Below, piece by piece: positions 28,021-38,911 of a DNA stretch of 64,000 nt (positions within the stretch are counted from its first letter, which is position 1; each line of letters begins with the position of its first letter). Both the position numbers and the translations under genes were made by a program. The DNA is from Vibrio marisflavi CECT 7928 (lineage in GTDB: Bacteria; Pseudomonadota; Gammaproteobacteria; Enterobacterales; Vibrionaceae): contig NZ_CAKLDM010000002.1 in the NCBI RefSeq assembly GCF_921294215.1, positions 744,001 through 808,000 on the forward strand. The letters run 5' to 3'. The notes under the pieces were generated by a model that was given only the letters and a program-made list of their open reading frames with translations, was not told the DNA's origin and ran no database searches.

Positions 28021-29691
28021 ATGACTGAATCTTTTGCTCAACTCTTTGAAGAGTTTTTAAACGAAACTGAATTCCAACAAGGCAGCATCGTTAAAGGTAC
28101 TGTAGTAGCTATCGAGAACGGTTTCGTTCTTGTTGACGCTGGTCTTAAGTCAGAGTCTGCTATCCCAGCTGAACAATTCAAGAACGCTTCTGGCGAACTT
28201 GAAGTTGAAGTAGGTGCTGAAGTAGATGTTGCTCTAGACGCTGTAGAAGATGGTTTCGGTGAAACTCAACTTTCTCGTGAGAAAGCTAAGCGCCACGAAG
28301 CTTGGATCGTTCTTGAGAAAGCTTACGAAGAAGCAGAAACTGTTGTTGGTATCATCAATGGTAAAGTTAAAGGTGGCTTCACTGTTGAACTAAACGGCAT
28401 CCGTGCTTTCCTTCCTGGCTCTCTTGTAGACGTACGTCCTATCCGTGACACTGCTCACCTAGAAAACAAAGAGTTAGAGTTCAAAGTAATCAAACTAGAC
28501 CAGAAGCGCAACAACGTTGTTGTTTCTCGTCGTGCAGTTATCGAATCTGAGAACAGCGTAGAGCGTGATGAACTACTTGAAACTCTTCAAGAAGGTTCTG
28601 AAGTTAAAGGTATCGTTAAGAACCTTACTGACTACGGTGCATTCGTTGATCTTGGTGGTGTTGACGGTCTTCTACATATCACTGATATGGCTTGGAAACG
28701 TGTTAAGCACCCATCTGAAATCGTTAACGTTGGCGACGAAATTCTAGTTAAAGTACTTAAGTTCGATCGTGAGCGTACTCGTGTTTCTCTAGGTCTTAAG
28801 CAACTAGGCGAAGATCCATGGGTAGCAATCGCTAAGCGTTACCCAGAAGGTCACAAGCTATCTGGTCGCGTTACTAACCTAACTGACTACGGTTGCTTCG
28901 TTGAAATCGAAGAAGGCGTTGAAGGTCTAGTACACGTTTCTGAAATGGATTGGACTAACAAGAACATCCACCCATCTAAAGTTGTTAATGTTGGCGACGA
29001 AGTTGAGGTTATGGTTCTTGAAATCGACGAAGAGCGTCGTCGTATCTCTCTAGGTCTGAAACAGTGTAAAGCTAACCCATGGCAGTCATTCGCTGAAGCG
29101 CAAGCTAAAGGCGACAAAGTTACTGGTAAGATCAAGTCTATCACTGACTTCGGTATCTTTATCGGTCTTGAAGGCGGCATCGATGGTCTAGTTCACCTTT
29201 CTGACATCTCTTGGAACGTTCCTGGAGAAGAAGCTGTACGTGAGTACAAGAAAGGCGACGAAATCTCTGCAGTTGTACTTGCAGTTGATGCAGAGCGTGA
29301 GCGTATTTCTCTTGGCGTTAAGCAAATGGAAAGCGATCCATTTAACGCTTATGTATCTGAAAACAAAAAAGGTGCTCTAGTTAACGGTACTGTTACTGCA
29401 GTTGACGCTAAAGGTGCTACAATTGAACTTGTAGACGGCGTTGAAGGTTACATCCGTGCTTCTGAAGTATCTCGTGACCGTGTTGAAGATGCGTCTCTAA
29501 TCTTAAGTGTTGGCGATAGCGTTGAAGCGAAATTTACTGGTGTTGACCGTAAGAACCGCGTAATCAACCTATCTATCAAAGCTAAAGATGAAGCTGAAGA
29601 GCAAGAAGCAATGGCTTCTCTGAACAAGTCTGACGAAGGCGGGTTCGGTAACGCTATGGCTGATGCATTTAAGGCTGCTAAAGGCGAATAA
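28021..29691 (+). CDS. rpsA: 30S ribosomal protein S1
   Basis: Large RNA-binding ribosomal protein needed to load structured or weak-Shine-Dalgarno mRNAs. The 556-residue protein contains six S1 OB-fold repeats, recognisable by recurring GxVxxxTDYGxFVxLxGVxGLxH units (for example [20 protein letters not shown] and [21 protein letters not shown]). Strong codon bias towards preferred codons fits very high expression. A terminator follows 16 bases after the stop. Confidence 0.98.
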   Translation: MTESFAQLFEEFLNETEFQQGSIVKGTVVAIENGFVLVDAGLKSESAIPAEQFKNASGELEVEVGAEVDVALDAVEDGFGETQLSREKAKRHEAWIVLEKAYEEAETVVGIINGKVKGGFTVELNGIRAFLPGSLVDVRPIRDTAHLENKELEFKVIKLDQKRNNVVVSRRAVIESENSVERDELLETLQEGSEVKGIVKNLTDYGAFVDLGGVDGLLHITDMAWKRVKHPSEIVNVGDEILVKVLKFDRERTRVSLGLKQLGEDPWVAIAKRYPEGHKLSGRVTNLTDYGCFVEIEEGVEGLVHVSEMDWTNKNIHPSKVVNVGDEVEVMVLEIDEERRRISLGLKQCKANPWQSFAEAQAKGDKVTGKIKSITDFGIFIGLEGGIDGLVHLSDISWNVPGEEAVREYKKGDEISAVVLAVDAERERISLGVKQMESDPFNAYVSENKKGALVNGTVTAVDAKGATIELVDGVEGYIRASEVSRDRVEDASLILSVGDSVEAKFTGVDRKNRVINLSIKAKDEAEEQEAMASLNKSDEGGFGNAMADAFKAAKGE

Positions 29692-29707
29692 TCATTATCG
29701 CTAAAAG

Positions 29708-29733
29708 AGGAGCCGAAAGGCTCCTTTTTTTTT
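29708..29733 (+). terminator. Rho-independent terminator after rpsA
   Basis: AGGAGCC/GGCTCCT stem with a GAAA tetraloop and a nine-T run. Confidence 0.95.
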
Positions 29734-29773
29734 GATTGTGCCTTCTTTGATATAGAAAGTAATGAGGGAAACT

Positions 29774-30058
29774 ATGACTAAGTCTGAATTAATTGAAAGA
29801 CTCTGCACCGAGCAAACACACTTGTCAGCAAAAGAAATCGAAGATGCGGTAAAGAATATTCTTGAGCATATGGCGACAACTTTAGAGGGCGGCGATCGAA
29901 TAGAAATTCGTGGCTTTGGTAGCTTCTCGCTCCACTATCGCGAGCCTAGAGTTGGCCGCAACCCAAAAACTGGTGATAAAGTGGAGTTAGACGGAAAGTA
30001 CGTACCTCATTTTAAGCCAGGTAAAGAGTTACGTGAGCGAGTAAACGTAGACAGCTAA
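29774..30058 (+). CDS. ihfB: Integration host factor subunit beta
   Basis: IHF-beta pairs with IHF-alpha to bend DNA sharply at specific sites. The start at ATG 29774 ([10 protein letters not shown], 94 residues) matches the family and has GAGGGAAAC upstream; the upstream frame start at 29762 is less likely. The signature [21 protein letters not shown] with the intercalating Pro is intact. The position after rpsA is conserved. Confidence 0.97.
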   Translation: MTKSELIERLCTEQTHLSAKEIEDAVKNILEHMATTLEGGDRIEIRGFGSFSLHYREPRVGRNPKTGDKVELDGKYVPHFKPGKELRERVNVDS

Positions 30059-30073
30059 TTTACCAATACGCTT

Positions 30074-30108
30074 AAAGAGGCGGCATGCGTGAAGTATGCC
30101 GCTTTTTT
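30074..30108 (+). terminator. Rho-independent terminator after ihfB
   Basis: GCGGCAT/ATGCCGC stem with a 9-nt loop, extended by AAAG/CTTT-type pairs, followed by six T. Confidence 0.92.
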
Positions 30109-30237
30109 GTCACCATAACTTTCGTTGCCCATAGGAATTCTGATTCCAAAGGGGAATTGGATATATAAACATGGTTTGTATGCCATTTTTGCTGCATAAT
30201 CATAGCGGCTTAAATCTGTTAAGGTGATGGATATTTC

Positions 30238-30543
30238 ATGAGAATTATAAAGATTATTATCGTCGTAGCGCTGTTTTTGATCGCGTTAGCGCTAGGTGCC
30301 CAGAATCAATCTGTAGTGACTTTCAATTACTTGATAGCGCAAGGTGAATTTCACTTATCAGCTCTGTTAGGAATTGTGTTTGCAATCGGCTTTCTTGTGT
30401 CATTACTCATTTTTGGAAGCCTTCATCTAAAATCACAGTTACGAGTTCGCAAGCTAAATAGACAGCTGAAGAAATTGAATGCGAGCGTAGCTAGTCAAAG
30501 TCAATCTAAAGAGAAAAACGTAGAAACTAAGGCTTCTGTTTAA
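30238..30543 (+). CDS. lapA: Lipopolysaccharide assembly protein LapA
   Basis: A 101-residue inner-membrane protein of the LapA (YciS, DUF1049) family with two transmembrane helices (about residues 4-24 and 42-64) and a basic, coiled-coil-prone C-terminal cytoplasmic tail. It works with LapB in controlling LPS synthesis. Its stop overlaps the lapB start (TAATG), so the two are translationally coupled. Confidence 0.93.
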   Translation: MRIIKIIIVVALFLIALALGAQNQSVVTFNYLIAQGEFHLSALLGIVFAIGFLVSLLIFGSLHLKSQLRVRKLNRQLKKLNASVASQSQSKEKNVETKASV

Positions 30544-31712
30544 TGCTAGAGATCCTCTTCTTGTTATTGCCGATTGCTGCTGCCTATGGCTGGTACATGG
30601 GTAATCGCAGTGCTCAGCAGGACAAGCAGAAACATTCCAACCAAATATCTCGTCAATATGTTACGGGGCTTAACCTGTTACTGTCTGACCAATCGGATAA
30701 GGCGGTCGATCACTTTATCGAACTCCTCCAAGTTGATGATGAGACAATAGATACCCATCTAGCTCTTGGGAACTTATTCCGTTCTAGAGGTGAAGTTGAT
30801 AGAGCAATTCGTATTCACCAGAACTTAATATCGCGCTCTGGCCTGACAATCGATCAGAAAAATATCGCTTTGCAGCAGCTTGCGCGTGATTATATGGTTT
30901 CGGGCTTTCTAGACAGAGCCGAAAAAATATTTGAGCAGTTGGTCGATGAGCCAGACCACAAAGATGCGGCGCTGCAGCAATTGGTTTCCATTTATCAGCA
31001 AACGAGAGAGTGGCATAAAGCGATTCACTACTCTTCTATGTTGGTTCGTTTAGGACGTAAGCGAATGAAAGGTACGATTTCACACTTATGGTGTGAAGTT
31101 GCAGCTCAAGAGCAAGCCGATGGTGAGAGCAACAAAGCAATTCAGTGTTACAAGCGTGCCCTTGCAGAAGATCCGATGTGCGTCAGAGCAAGTATTGAAT
31201 TGGGCAAGTTATACCTAGAGTTTGAAAACTACAAGCAAACTATCAAGTATATGGAGCGTGTCCTTGACCAAGATATCGACTTCATCGGTGAAGTCCTGCC
31301 GACGTTAGCGGACTGTTATTACCATCTGTCTCAAGAAGAAAATTTAGTCCAGTTTCTCAAAAAGTGTATCAACAAGAAGGCTGGTGTATCTGCTGAATTG
31401 ATGTTAGCTCACCTTGTTGCCCAGCATGATGGTATGGACTCTGCTCAGGAAGTATTGACTAGACAGCTACTCAAGAACCCTACAATGAAAGGCTTTTATC
31501 GTTTAATTGACTATCACTTGGCGGAAGCGGAAGAGGGGCGAGCAAAGGAAAGTTTAACTACTCTACAGAAACTAGTCGGGGAGCAGTTAAAATCGAAACC
31601 TCACTATCGATGTAGACAATGTGGCTTCTCAACGCACTCTTTGTATTGGCATTGCCCATCTTGTAAAGGTTGGGGCACCATAAAACCAATCCGTGGTTTG
31701 GATGGAGAGTGA
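30543..31712 (+). CDS. lapB: Lipopolysaccharide assembly protein LapB
   Basis: LapB (YciM) is a membrane-anchored TPR protein that with FtsH sets the level of LpxC and so the rate of LPS synthesis. The 389-residue protein has one N-terminal membrane helix (LEILFLLLPIAAAYGWYMG), a series of TPR repeats through about residue 345, and a C-terminal rubredoxin-like zinc knuckle with Cys357, Cys360, Cys371 and Cys374. It overlaps lapA by one base. Confidence 0.96.
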   Translation: MLEILFLLLPIAAAYGWYMGNRSAQQDKQKHSNQISRQYVTGLNLLLSDQSDKAVDHFIELLQVDDETIDTHLALGNLFRSRGEVDRAIRIHQNLISRSGLTIDQKNIALQQLARDYMVSGFLDRAEKIFEQLVDEPDHKDAALQQLVSIYQQTREWHKAIHYSSMLVRLGRKRMKGTISHLWCEVAAQEQADGESNKAIQCYKRALAEDPMCVRASIELGKLYLEFENYKQTIKYMERVLDQDIDFIGEVLPTLADCYYHLSQEENLVQFLKKCINKKAGVSAELMLAHLVAQHDGMDSAQEVLTRQLLKNPTMKGFYRLIDYHLAEAEEGRAKESLTTLQKLVGEQLKSKPHYRCRQCGFSTHSLYWHCPSCKGWGTIKPIRGLDGE

Positions 31713-31752
31713 TGTACAGGCTTTTCAAAAAGTAATAAAATCGGTATCGCTT

Positions 31753-31786
31753 AAATACAGCAAACGTTATTGCTGTATTTTTTTAT
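31753..31786 (+). terminator. Rho-independent terminator after lapB
   Basis: AAATACAGCAA/TTGCTGTATTT 11-bp stem with a 6-nt loop, followed by a T-run. pyrF begins shortly after, so pyrF may rely partly on read-through. Confidence 0.88.
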
Positions 31787-31808
31787 CTAAAAGATGTTAG
31801 GAGATGAG

Positions 31809-32510
31809 ATGATCGACCAAAAGGTGATAGTGGCGCTAGATTATGACAACGTTGAAAGTGCGCTGTCATTCGTAGATAAAGTTGACCCAAATTCGTGCCG
31901 TCTTAAAGTTGGCAAAGAAATGTTTACGCTATTTGGTCCAGATTTCGTCCGTGAGCTACACAAACGAGGTTTTTCCGTATTTCTAGACCTCAAATTCCAT
32001 GATATTCCAAATACTTGTTCCAAGGCTGTAAGAGCAGCTGCTGAGCTAGGGGTGTGGATGGTAAACGTTCATGCAAGCGGTGGTGAGAGAATGATGGCAG
32101 CATCACGTGAAATACTAGAGCCTTATGGTGCTTCCCGTCCGCTACTTATTGGTGTCACAGTACTGACTAGCATGGAGCAATCTGATTTAGCTGGAATTGG
32201 CATTAAAACCAATCCGCAAGAGCAAGTTATTAACCTTGCGACGCTTACTAAAAACTCAGGCTTAGATGGTGTTGTATGCTCTGCTCAAGAAGCCACCACT
32301 TTAAAACAAGCTTTGGGCGCTGATTTCAAGCTTATTACACCAGGAATCCGACCTGTTGGATCTGCAGCTGGCGATCAAAAACGTATTATGACGCCAACCG
32401 ATGCGATTCAAGCTGGCTCCGACTACTTAGTGATTGGTAGACCTATTACACAGGCTGCTGAGCCACAATCAGTGCTTGAGTCCATCAATAAAGAGCTGGC
32501 TCCAATCTAA
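31809..32510 (+). CDS. pyrF: Orotidine 5'-phosphate decarboxylase
   Basis: Catalyses the last step of UMP synthesis. The TIM-barrel enzyme has the active-site motif [10 protein letters not shown] with the Asp-Lys-Asp network, preceded by [12 protein letters not shown], and a late PGIRPVG phosphate loop. ATG 31809 ([12 protein letters not shown], 233 residues) has AGGAG 5 bases upstream and fits the family start better than the open frame from 31794. It lies 23 bp after the lapB terminator. Confidence 0.96.
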   Translation: MIDQKVIVALDYDNVESALSFVDKVDPNSCRLKVGKEMFTLFGPDFVRELHKRGFSVFLDLKFHDIPNTCSKAVRAAAELGVWMVNVHASGGERMMAASREILEPYGASRPLLIGVTVLTSMEQSDLAGIGIKTNPQEQVINLATLTKNSGLDGVVCSAQEATTLKQALGADFKLITPGIRPVGSAAGDQKRIMTPTDAIQAGSDYLVIGRPITQAAEPQSVLESINKELAPI

Positions 32511-32550
32511 AAGAGTCAATGAATCTCAGGACGAGGCAGCACTTTGTAAT

Positions 32551-32578
32551 AAAAAAGCACCATTTTTGGTGCTTTTTT
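32551..32578. terminator. Bidirectional terminator between pyrF and miaE
   Basis: AAAAAAGCACCA/TGGTGCTTTTTT perfect 12-bp stem with a TTTT loop, between convergent genes; it works on both strands. Confidence 0.92.
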
Positions 32579-32598
32579 ACCGTCGTCTTATCGTAAGG

Positions 32599-33363
32599 TT
32601 ACACAGGTGACCCGCTATGGAATTTAAAGTCCGAATCTTCTGAAGCAATTAAAGCGGCTTCTGCTTCACCGAAATAATTGATTCTATCGGAAATATCTTT
32701 GCCTGCAATTTCTGTGGCTAAAGACAAGTAGTCTTGATAGTGCCTAGCTTCGGAACGTAGCAACGAAACATAAAATTTAGCTATATCGCCTTCAAGATGA
32801 GGGGCTAGTTTAGCAAACCTTTCACATGATCGAGCTTCTATATAGGCACCAATGATCAACTTGTCTATCAGCGTTTGTGGCTCATGAGTCGCCATCTTGC
32901 TCATCAAACCTTTTGCGTAGCGACTTGCTGTGATCGGTTCGTAAGCGATACCTTTTTGTTGCATGATTTCTAACACTTGATAAAAGTGATGCAATTCCTC
33001 TTTGATAAGTCTAACCATTTTATCAACGAGATCTTGGCCATAGTGAGTTGCAGTTTTCGCGATAATAGACTTAGAGATTTGGCTTTTATCTTTGAGTGAC
33101 TCAATTGTGCCAATTCGACGATATGCGAAATCTTCATAAGGCTTGAACCATTCAAGTAGATTCTGTGCACTGTCCTTATCAACTGCGTATTTTCTAATGA
33201 GGAACATAGCAGATTGCCCTGCCTTTAACTCACAATGCAGGTGGTCGAGAAGTAGGACTTTTAGGTTTTCAGGCTTCTTCGCTTCTGTCACCCAATCTTC
33301 GGGGGTTGGGCAGTGCAAAAACTGGTTGATGGGTTCAAGTAAGTCTAGGTAGCTTTCAATCAT
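32599..33363 (-). CDS. miaE: tRNA-(ms2io6A37) hydroxylase MiaE
   Basis: Non-haem diiron monooxygenase that hydroxylates the isopentenyl group of ms2i6A37 in tRNAs reading UNN codons. Ferritin-like four-helix protein with diiron ligands in KEELHHFYQ, EARSCERF and SEARHYQDY. I choose ATG 33363 (MIESYLDLLE, 254 residues) because the longer frame from 33390 would begin inside the terminator stem of the upstream gene, and AAGAAG precedes the shorter start. miaE is patchily distributed but common in Vibrio. Confidence 0.92.
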   Translation of the reverse strand: MIESYLDLLEPINQFLHCPTPEDWVTEAKKPENLKVLLLDHLHCELKAGQSAMFLIRKYAVDKDSAQNLLEWFKPYEDFAYRRIGTIESLKDKSQISKSIIAKTATHYGQDLVDKMVRLIKEELHHFYQVLEIMQQKGIAYEPITASRYAKGLMSKMATHEPQTLIDKLIIGAYIEARSCERFAKLAPHLEGDIAKFYVSLLRSEARHYQDYLSLATEIAGKDISDRINYFGEAEAALIASEDSDFKFHSGSPV

Positions 33364-33373
33364 GGCGCTTCTT

Positions 33374-33401
33374 AAAAAGAAAGGCCGCATATTGCGGCCT
33401 T
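33374..33401 (-). terminator. Rho-independent terminator of the membrane coiled-coil gene
   Basis: Reverse strand: AAGGCCGCA/TGCGGCCTT 9-bp GC-rich stem with a 3-nt loop followed by TCTTTTT. It lies between the upstream gene and miaE. Confidence 0.9.
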
Positions 33402-33426
33402 AGCAAAAATCTTGGCAAGGATTATA

Positions 33427-34188
33427 TTACCATTTTTTCTTTTCGCCAAAGAGTGCGTCCATATCGTCTTCGCGCTCCTTCTCTTCGATTTGTTGTAGCT
33501 CTTCAGCACTTTTTTCTAGGCGCGTTTCTTCTAGCTCGTTAAACATAGTTTGAAGCTTTTCTCGGATTTGGTTCGAGTAATTATCATTGCGTGAGGCTAA
33601 CGCGTCTATTCCTTTGCGGAGTAGCTGTATTGCTGTACCAGGTTGACCTCGGCCAATCGCTTCGTTTGCTCTTTTAACTACGTTTTCGATGTTGATACGT
33701 ATCTGCATAGTTTCTAAGCGAGCATTTTCCGTTACAAATGACTGCGTATCGAAGCGGCCTTTATTGTGCTCGCTTCTAATCGTATCGCGGAGACGTTTTA
33801 CCAGCTTCAACATCGTGATGGCTTGTTTGTCGCTTTGCGGTACTTTAAATGGAGTCGTTTCCCCAGCGCCGTTTTCTTCAAGCTGGCTGATTTGCTGCTT
33901 CATATTCACTATTCGTTGTGGCCACTGTTTGTTTTTAGGGTCAAGCTCAGCCATATTCTCCAAGCAGTCGAGAATACGGTTGTTGAGGCAAACTAGTAGC
34001 TCTTTACTGTAGGGGAGGTGGTGAGCGTTACCTATAAGCTCTTCCGTGGCGTCGATGATTGCAACGTATTTGGACACTTCTTGTCGCTTAGCAGTTTCAA
34101 TTTTTAATCGGTACTGCAGCATGATGTTGTAACCAAGTACAAGCACTAATAAGACAGCAACTAAAGCGATGATTAACCCAATGTTCAT
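33427..34188 (-). CDS. Membrane-anchored coiled-coil protein of unknown function
   Basis: A 253-residue protein with one N-terminal transmembrane helix (GLIIALVAVLLVLVLGYNIML) and a long charged, mostly helical cytoplasmic part with coiled-coil character, ending in an acidic stretch and DALFGEKKKW. Homologues are widespread in Vibrionaceae but I know no function. ATG 34188 (MNIGLIIAL) puts the membrane helix at the N-terminus; the open frame extends to 34308 but adds an unlikely basic leader. It is divergent from cysB and has its own terminator. Confidence 0.75.
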   Translation of the reverse strand: MNIGLIIALVAVLLVLVLGYNIMLQYRLKIETAKRQEVSKYVAIIDATEELIGNAHHLPYSKELLVCLNNRILDCLENMAELDPKNKQWPQRIVNMKQQISQLEENGAGETTPFKVPQSDKQAITMLKLVKRLRDTIRSEHNKGRFDTQSFVTENARLETMQIRINIENVVKRANEAIGRGQPGTAIQLLRKGIDALASRNDNYSNQIREKLQTMFNELEETRLEKSAEELQQIEEKEREDDMDALFGEKKKW

Positions 34189-35514
<1,326 letters not shown>

Positions 35515-35536
35515 CGCTTTCTTCTTGTATTAATTG

Positions 35537-35564
35537 CCCCTAAAATCAGCTTGTGTTTTAGGGG
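35537..35564 (+). promoter_or_regulatory. Hairpin sequestering the Shine-Dalgarno of the methyltransferase gene
   Basis: CCCCTAAAA (35537-35545) pairs perfectly with TTTTAGGGG (35556-35564). The right arm contains the only Shine-Dalgarno (AGGGG) of the gene starting at 35571, 6 bases from its ATG. There is no T-run, so it is a poor terminator but a plausible translational switch. Confidence 0.55.
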
Positions 35565-35570
35565 TGTAAA

Positions 35571-36770
35571 ATGAAAAACAAATTTGAGCAATTAGATTCA
35601 ATATTGATAGCCAATCAACAATATTGGCGCTATTCCCCATTTTATGAGTCCTCTTTAGACACCGTACCTTCATGGCATAGCGCCAATCCTAGCCTTCAGT
35701 CTTGGTTATGTAATCTAAGCTTGCAAGAAGTCAATGAATTGAGGCAAGACAACAAGCACCTTGCCGACGAAGTGACCTTGTTCTTACCAGAGCTTCAAAA
35801 AATTCAAAAGCTTATTGAGATACCTGAATCAGAAGAAGCTGATATTGCTCTTCCTAAAGGATTTGATAGCGGCATTCCCGGAAGAAAGCTAGATCAAATA
35901 CTCTCTATGAGCCAATCCGTACTGAATCAGTCTATGTCTGAAGAGTGGTTAGAATGGTGCTCAGGGAAAGGGTACTTAGGCCGTATATTGGCTTATAGCT
36001 CAGAAAGGAAAGTAACAAGCTTAGAGTATCAGACGTGCTTATGTAAATCTGGCCAAGTTGAAGCAGATAAACTGGGCTTGCCAATGCACTTCGTTCAAGG
36101 TGATGCTTTTGCTGATGAAGTGGCTGATGTGTTCAACAAAAATCAACATGCAGTTGCCTTACACGCCTGTGGCGATTTACATGTTAGGTTGTTGCAGATT
36201 GGATCAGGCAAGCATTTACCTGCTATGTCGGTAGCCCCTTGTTGTTACCACCTTGTCAAAGCGCCAATGTATGAGCCACTTTCAAAAAGTGGTATGAAGT
36301 CTAAGTTATGCCTCACAAAGGATGAGCTGCGTATTCCTTTGCAAGAGCTTGTGACAGGAGGCGCTAGAGTGCAACGTCACAGAGAACAAGAAATGACCTA
36401 TCGTTTGGGCCTAGACTCTATGCTACGTAGTAGCGCTGAAAACGATACCTACATACCTATCCCTAGTATTAAAAAGTCGCTACTTTCCAATGGGTTTGAG
36501 TGGTTCTGTCAATGGGCGGCAGATCAAAAGCAACTTTATTTACCTTCGAAAGACTTCGAGCAATTTAATGAGATTGGAAAAAAGCGTTTTGAAAAAATGG
36601 AAAAGCTGAGCTTGATTCAAGACCTATTTAAGCGCCCACTAGAAATGTGGCTGATCTATGACAAGTCGCTATTTCTAAAAGAGAAGGGCTACAAAGTCAA
36701 TGTCTCAACTTTTTGTGATAGAAGTGTTTCCCCAAGAAATATACTGATTCAAGCCAGTCTAACAGTCTAA
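35571..36770 (+). CDS. Putative SAM-dependent methyltransferase
   Basis: A 399-residue cytoplasmic protein whose central part reads as a class I methyltransferase: EWCSGKGYLGRILAYS (SAM-binding loop, about residues 127-142), SLEYQTCLC, then ALHACGDLHVRLL and SVAPCCYHL. The last two motifs are typical of the Methyltransf_32 (GSTCD-like) group, which includes tRNA and protein methyltransferase candidates. The substrate is unknown. Its ribosome-binding site lies in a hairpin immediately after cysB. Confidence 0.8.
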   Translation: MKNKFEQLDSILIANQQYWRYSPFYESSLDTVPSWHSANPSLQSWLCNLSLQEVNELRQDNKHLADEVTLFLPELQKIQKLIEIPESEEADIALPKGFDSGIPGRKLDQILSMSQSVLNQSMSEEWLEWCSGKGYLGRILAYSSERKVTSLEYQTCLCKSGQVEADKLGLPMHFVQGDAFADEVADVFNKNQHAVALHACGDLHVRLLQIGSGKHLPAMSVAPCCYHLVKAPMYEPLSKSGMKSKLCLTKDELRIPLQELVTGGARVQRHREQEMTYRLGLDSMLRSSAENDTYIPIPSIKKSLLSNGFEWFCQWAADQKQLYLPSKDFEQFNEIGKKRFEKMEKLSLIQDLFKRPLEMWLIYDKSLFLKEKGYKVNVSTFCDRSVSPRNILIQASLTV

Positions 36771-36934
36771 TTCTCATTTCTTTCTGCAAAGCTATCTCAT
36801 GATACTTGAGTCTCCTTTTGTTTTTAAATTGTGAATGAAATCTTTCAAAACTGTCAATTAATTGCTATTAATGGTGTTTTTCTAGGCATGTAAAAACGTA
36901 GACCATCAGAAATTGCTTGTATCAAGGAGTTAGA

Positions 36935-37900
36935 ATGAAAGCAGGTAGAATCATCGCGGCTGCGGCACTCGCAGGTTCAATGTTAATCACTTCCACAACC
37001 ATTGCAGCAAAAACCGTCACAGTAGCGGTGTCACAAATTGTTGAGCACCCAGCATTAGACGCTGCTCGTCAAGGTCTACTTGATGGCCTAAAAGAGAAGG
37101 GCTATATCGAAGGTGACAACTTAAAGTTTGAATATAAAACGGCACAAGGTAACCCTGCTATAGCTGTTCAAATTGCACGCCAGTTTGTTGGAGAAAGGCC
37201 AGATGTATTAGTTGGTATTGCGACACCGTCTGCACAAGCATTAGTCGCTGCGACTAAATCTATCCCAATCGTTTTTACAGCGGTTACTGATCCGGTAGGC
37301 GCGAAACTGCTCTCACAGCTGCAGCATCCCGGTAAAAATGTCACAGGCTTATCCGATCTGTCTCCAGTCAATCAACATGTAGAACTGATGAAAGAGATAT
37401 TGCCTAAGATGAAAACTATTGGTGTCGTATACAACCCAGGTGAGGCCAATGCCGTTACTTTAGTCGAACTATTGAAGAAATCAGCAAAAGAGCAAGGCTT
37501 ACAAGTTGTAGAAGCTACAGCGCTAAAAAGTGCAGATGTTCAATCAGCAACGCAAGCAATCGCAGCTAAGTCCGACATCATTTACGCGCCGACAGACAAT
37601 ACTGTAGCCAGTGCTATTGAAGGTATGATTGTCGCAGCTAATCAAGCAAAAACACCGGTATTTGGTGGCGCGACTTCTTACGTGAAAAGCGGCGCTATCG
37701 CTAGCTTAGGCTTCGATTACTACCAAGTTGGTCAGCAAACTGCTCAATATGTAGCTGATATTCTTAACGGACAGAATCCAGGTGATCTTTCGGTGAAAGT
37801 AGCAAAAGGCTCTGATCTTGCAGTCAACGAAACTGCAGCCAAAAAATTAGGTATTACCATTCCAAAGTCAGTACTCGATCGTGCAACTTCAGTTCAATGA
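36935..37900 (+). CDS. ABC transporter substrate-binding protein (TrpX/PF04392-like)
   Basis: Periplasmic binding component of a complete three-gene importer. A signal peptide (RIIAAAALAGSMLITSTTIAA) is followed by a two-lobe binding fold of the ABC_sub_bind family. ATG 36935 (321 residues) has AAGGAG at 36924-36929; the frame is open from 36917. Relatives carry tryptophan or other aromatic amino acids in streptococci, but the ligand here is not predictable. Distantly similar to the stand-alone binding protein at 16552-17553. Confidence 0.88.
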   Translation: MKAGRIIAAAALAGSMLITSTTIAAKTVTVAVSQIVEHPALDAARQGLLDGLKEKGYIEGDNLKFEYKTAQGNPAIAVQIARQFVGERPDVLVGIATPSAQALVAATKSIPIVFTAVTDPVGAKLLSQLQHPGKNVTGLSDLSPVNQHVELMKEILPKMKTIGVVYNPGEANAVTLVELLKKSAKEQGLQVVEATALKSADVQSATQAIAAKSDIIYAPTDNTVASAIEGMIVAANQAKTPVFGGATSYVKSGAIASLGFDYYQVGQQTAQYVADILNGQNPGDLSVKVAKGSDLAVNETAAKKLGITIPKSVLDRATSVQ

Positions 37901-37966
37901 TCGCTATGGCTCGATGATTCATTTGAATCATCGAGCCAATACCAAATAAGTAAGATAGGAGTGTTT

Positions 37967-38911
37967 ATGTCTGCATTTGCTTTTTTTGGAGCGATTGAAA
38001 TAGGGCTAATCTATGGTTTAGTTGCGTTGGGGGTGTATCTCACTTTTCGCGTACTAGATTTTCCAGATTTGACTGTTGACGGCAGTTTTCCTATGGGGGC
38101 AGCTGTTGCCGCCACAGCTATTGTCGCTGGAATTAATCCTTGGGTCGCGACCTTAATGGCGATAGTCGCTGGCGCAGCTACTGGGTGGATAACGGCATTT
38201 TTAGCAATCAGGTGCGGCATACTCCACTTGCTGGCTTCTATATTAACCATGATTGCAGCTTTCTCGATCAATATTCGAATCATGGGACGCCCCAATATGG
38301 CGTTACTTGGAGAGTCGACCATACTGACACCTTTCGAGTCACTCGGAGATCCAACTTATATTCGTCCAATAGTGGTTGGTATCCTTGTATTGATTTCAGC
38401 TGTGTTTGTCATTCGCCTGCTGAATAGTGATTTTGGCTTAGGGCTACGCGCAACTGGGGTCAACGCCCGAATGGTTTCAGCGCAAGGCGCGAGTACTGGT
38501 TTTTATACTTACTTTGGCTTGGCTCTATCAAACGGTTTCGTTGGTTTTTCCGGAGCATTGTTTGCTCAAACCAATAGCTTCGCTGACGTTACTTCTGGCG
38601 TTGGTACTATTGTTGTGGGGCTGGCTGCGGTGATCCTTGGGCAAACTATTATTCCTGGTCGCAAGATATGGGTTGCAGTTTGCGCTGTGATTATTGGCTC
38701 TGTGTTGTATCGACTAGCGGTTGCGTTTGCTTTGAGCACAGGAATGTTTGGTTTGCAGGCGTCCGATCTGAATCTCGTAACTGCTGTACTCGTCGCTATC
38801 GCGCTTATTGCACCGAGAATAAAAGGAAAACTGCGAGTAAAAAAGTTTAATGCGTCGGCGAATGTGCCGGCGACCCAAACCAAGCCAACCAAATCAGGAG
38901 ACGTATCATGA
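37967..38911 (+). CDS. ABC transporter permease (TrpY-like)
   Basis: A 314-residue polytopic inner-membrane protein of the branched-chain amino-acid/TrpY-like permease family, with about eight to nine hydrophobic segments and the early signature LTFRVLDFPDLTVDGSFPMGAA. ATG 37967 has AGGAG 5 bases upstream (GTG 37961 is the other possibility). It overlaps the ATPase gene by 4 bases (ATGA) and follows the binding protein by 66 bp. Confidence 0.92.
   Translation: MSAFAFFGAIEIGLIYGLVALGVYLTFRVLDFPDLTVDGSFPMGAAVAATAIVAGINPWVATLMAIVAGAATGWITAFLAIRCGILHLLASILTMIAAFSINIRIMGRPNMALLGESTILTPFESLGDPTYIRPIVVGILVLISAVFVIRLLNSDFGLGLRATGVNARMVSAQGASTGFYTYFGLALSNGFVGFSGALFAQTNSFADVTSGVGTIVVGLAAVILGQTIIPGRKIWVAVCAVIIGSVLYRLAVAFALSTGMFGLQASDLNLVTAVLVAIALIAPRIKGKLRVKKFNASANVPATQTKPTKSGDVS

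Noticed and set aside
36780..36934. T-box, tryptophan leader or riboswitch before the TrpXYZ-like operon
   Set aside because: No Trp-codon leader peptide, T-box sequence or terminator/antiterminator pair could be seen.
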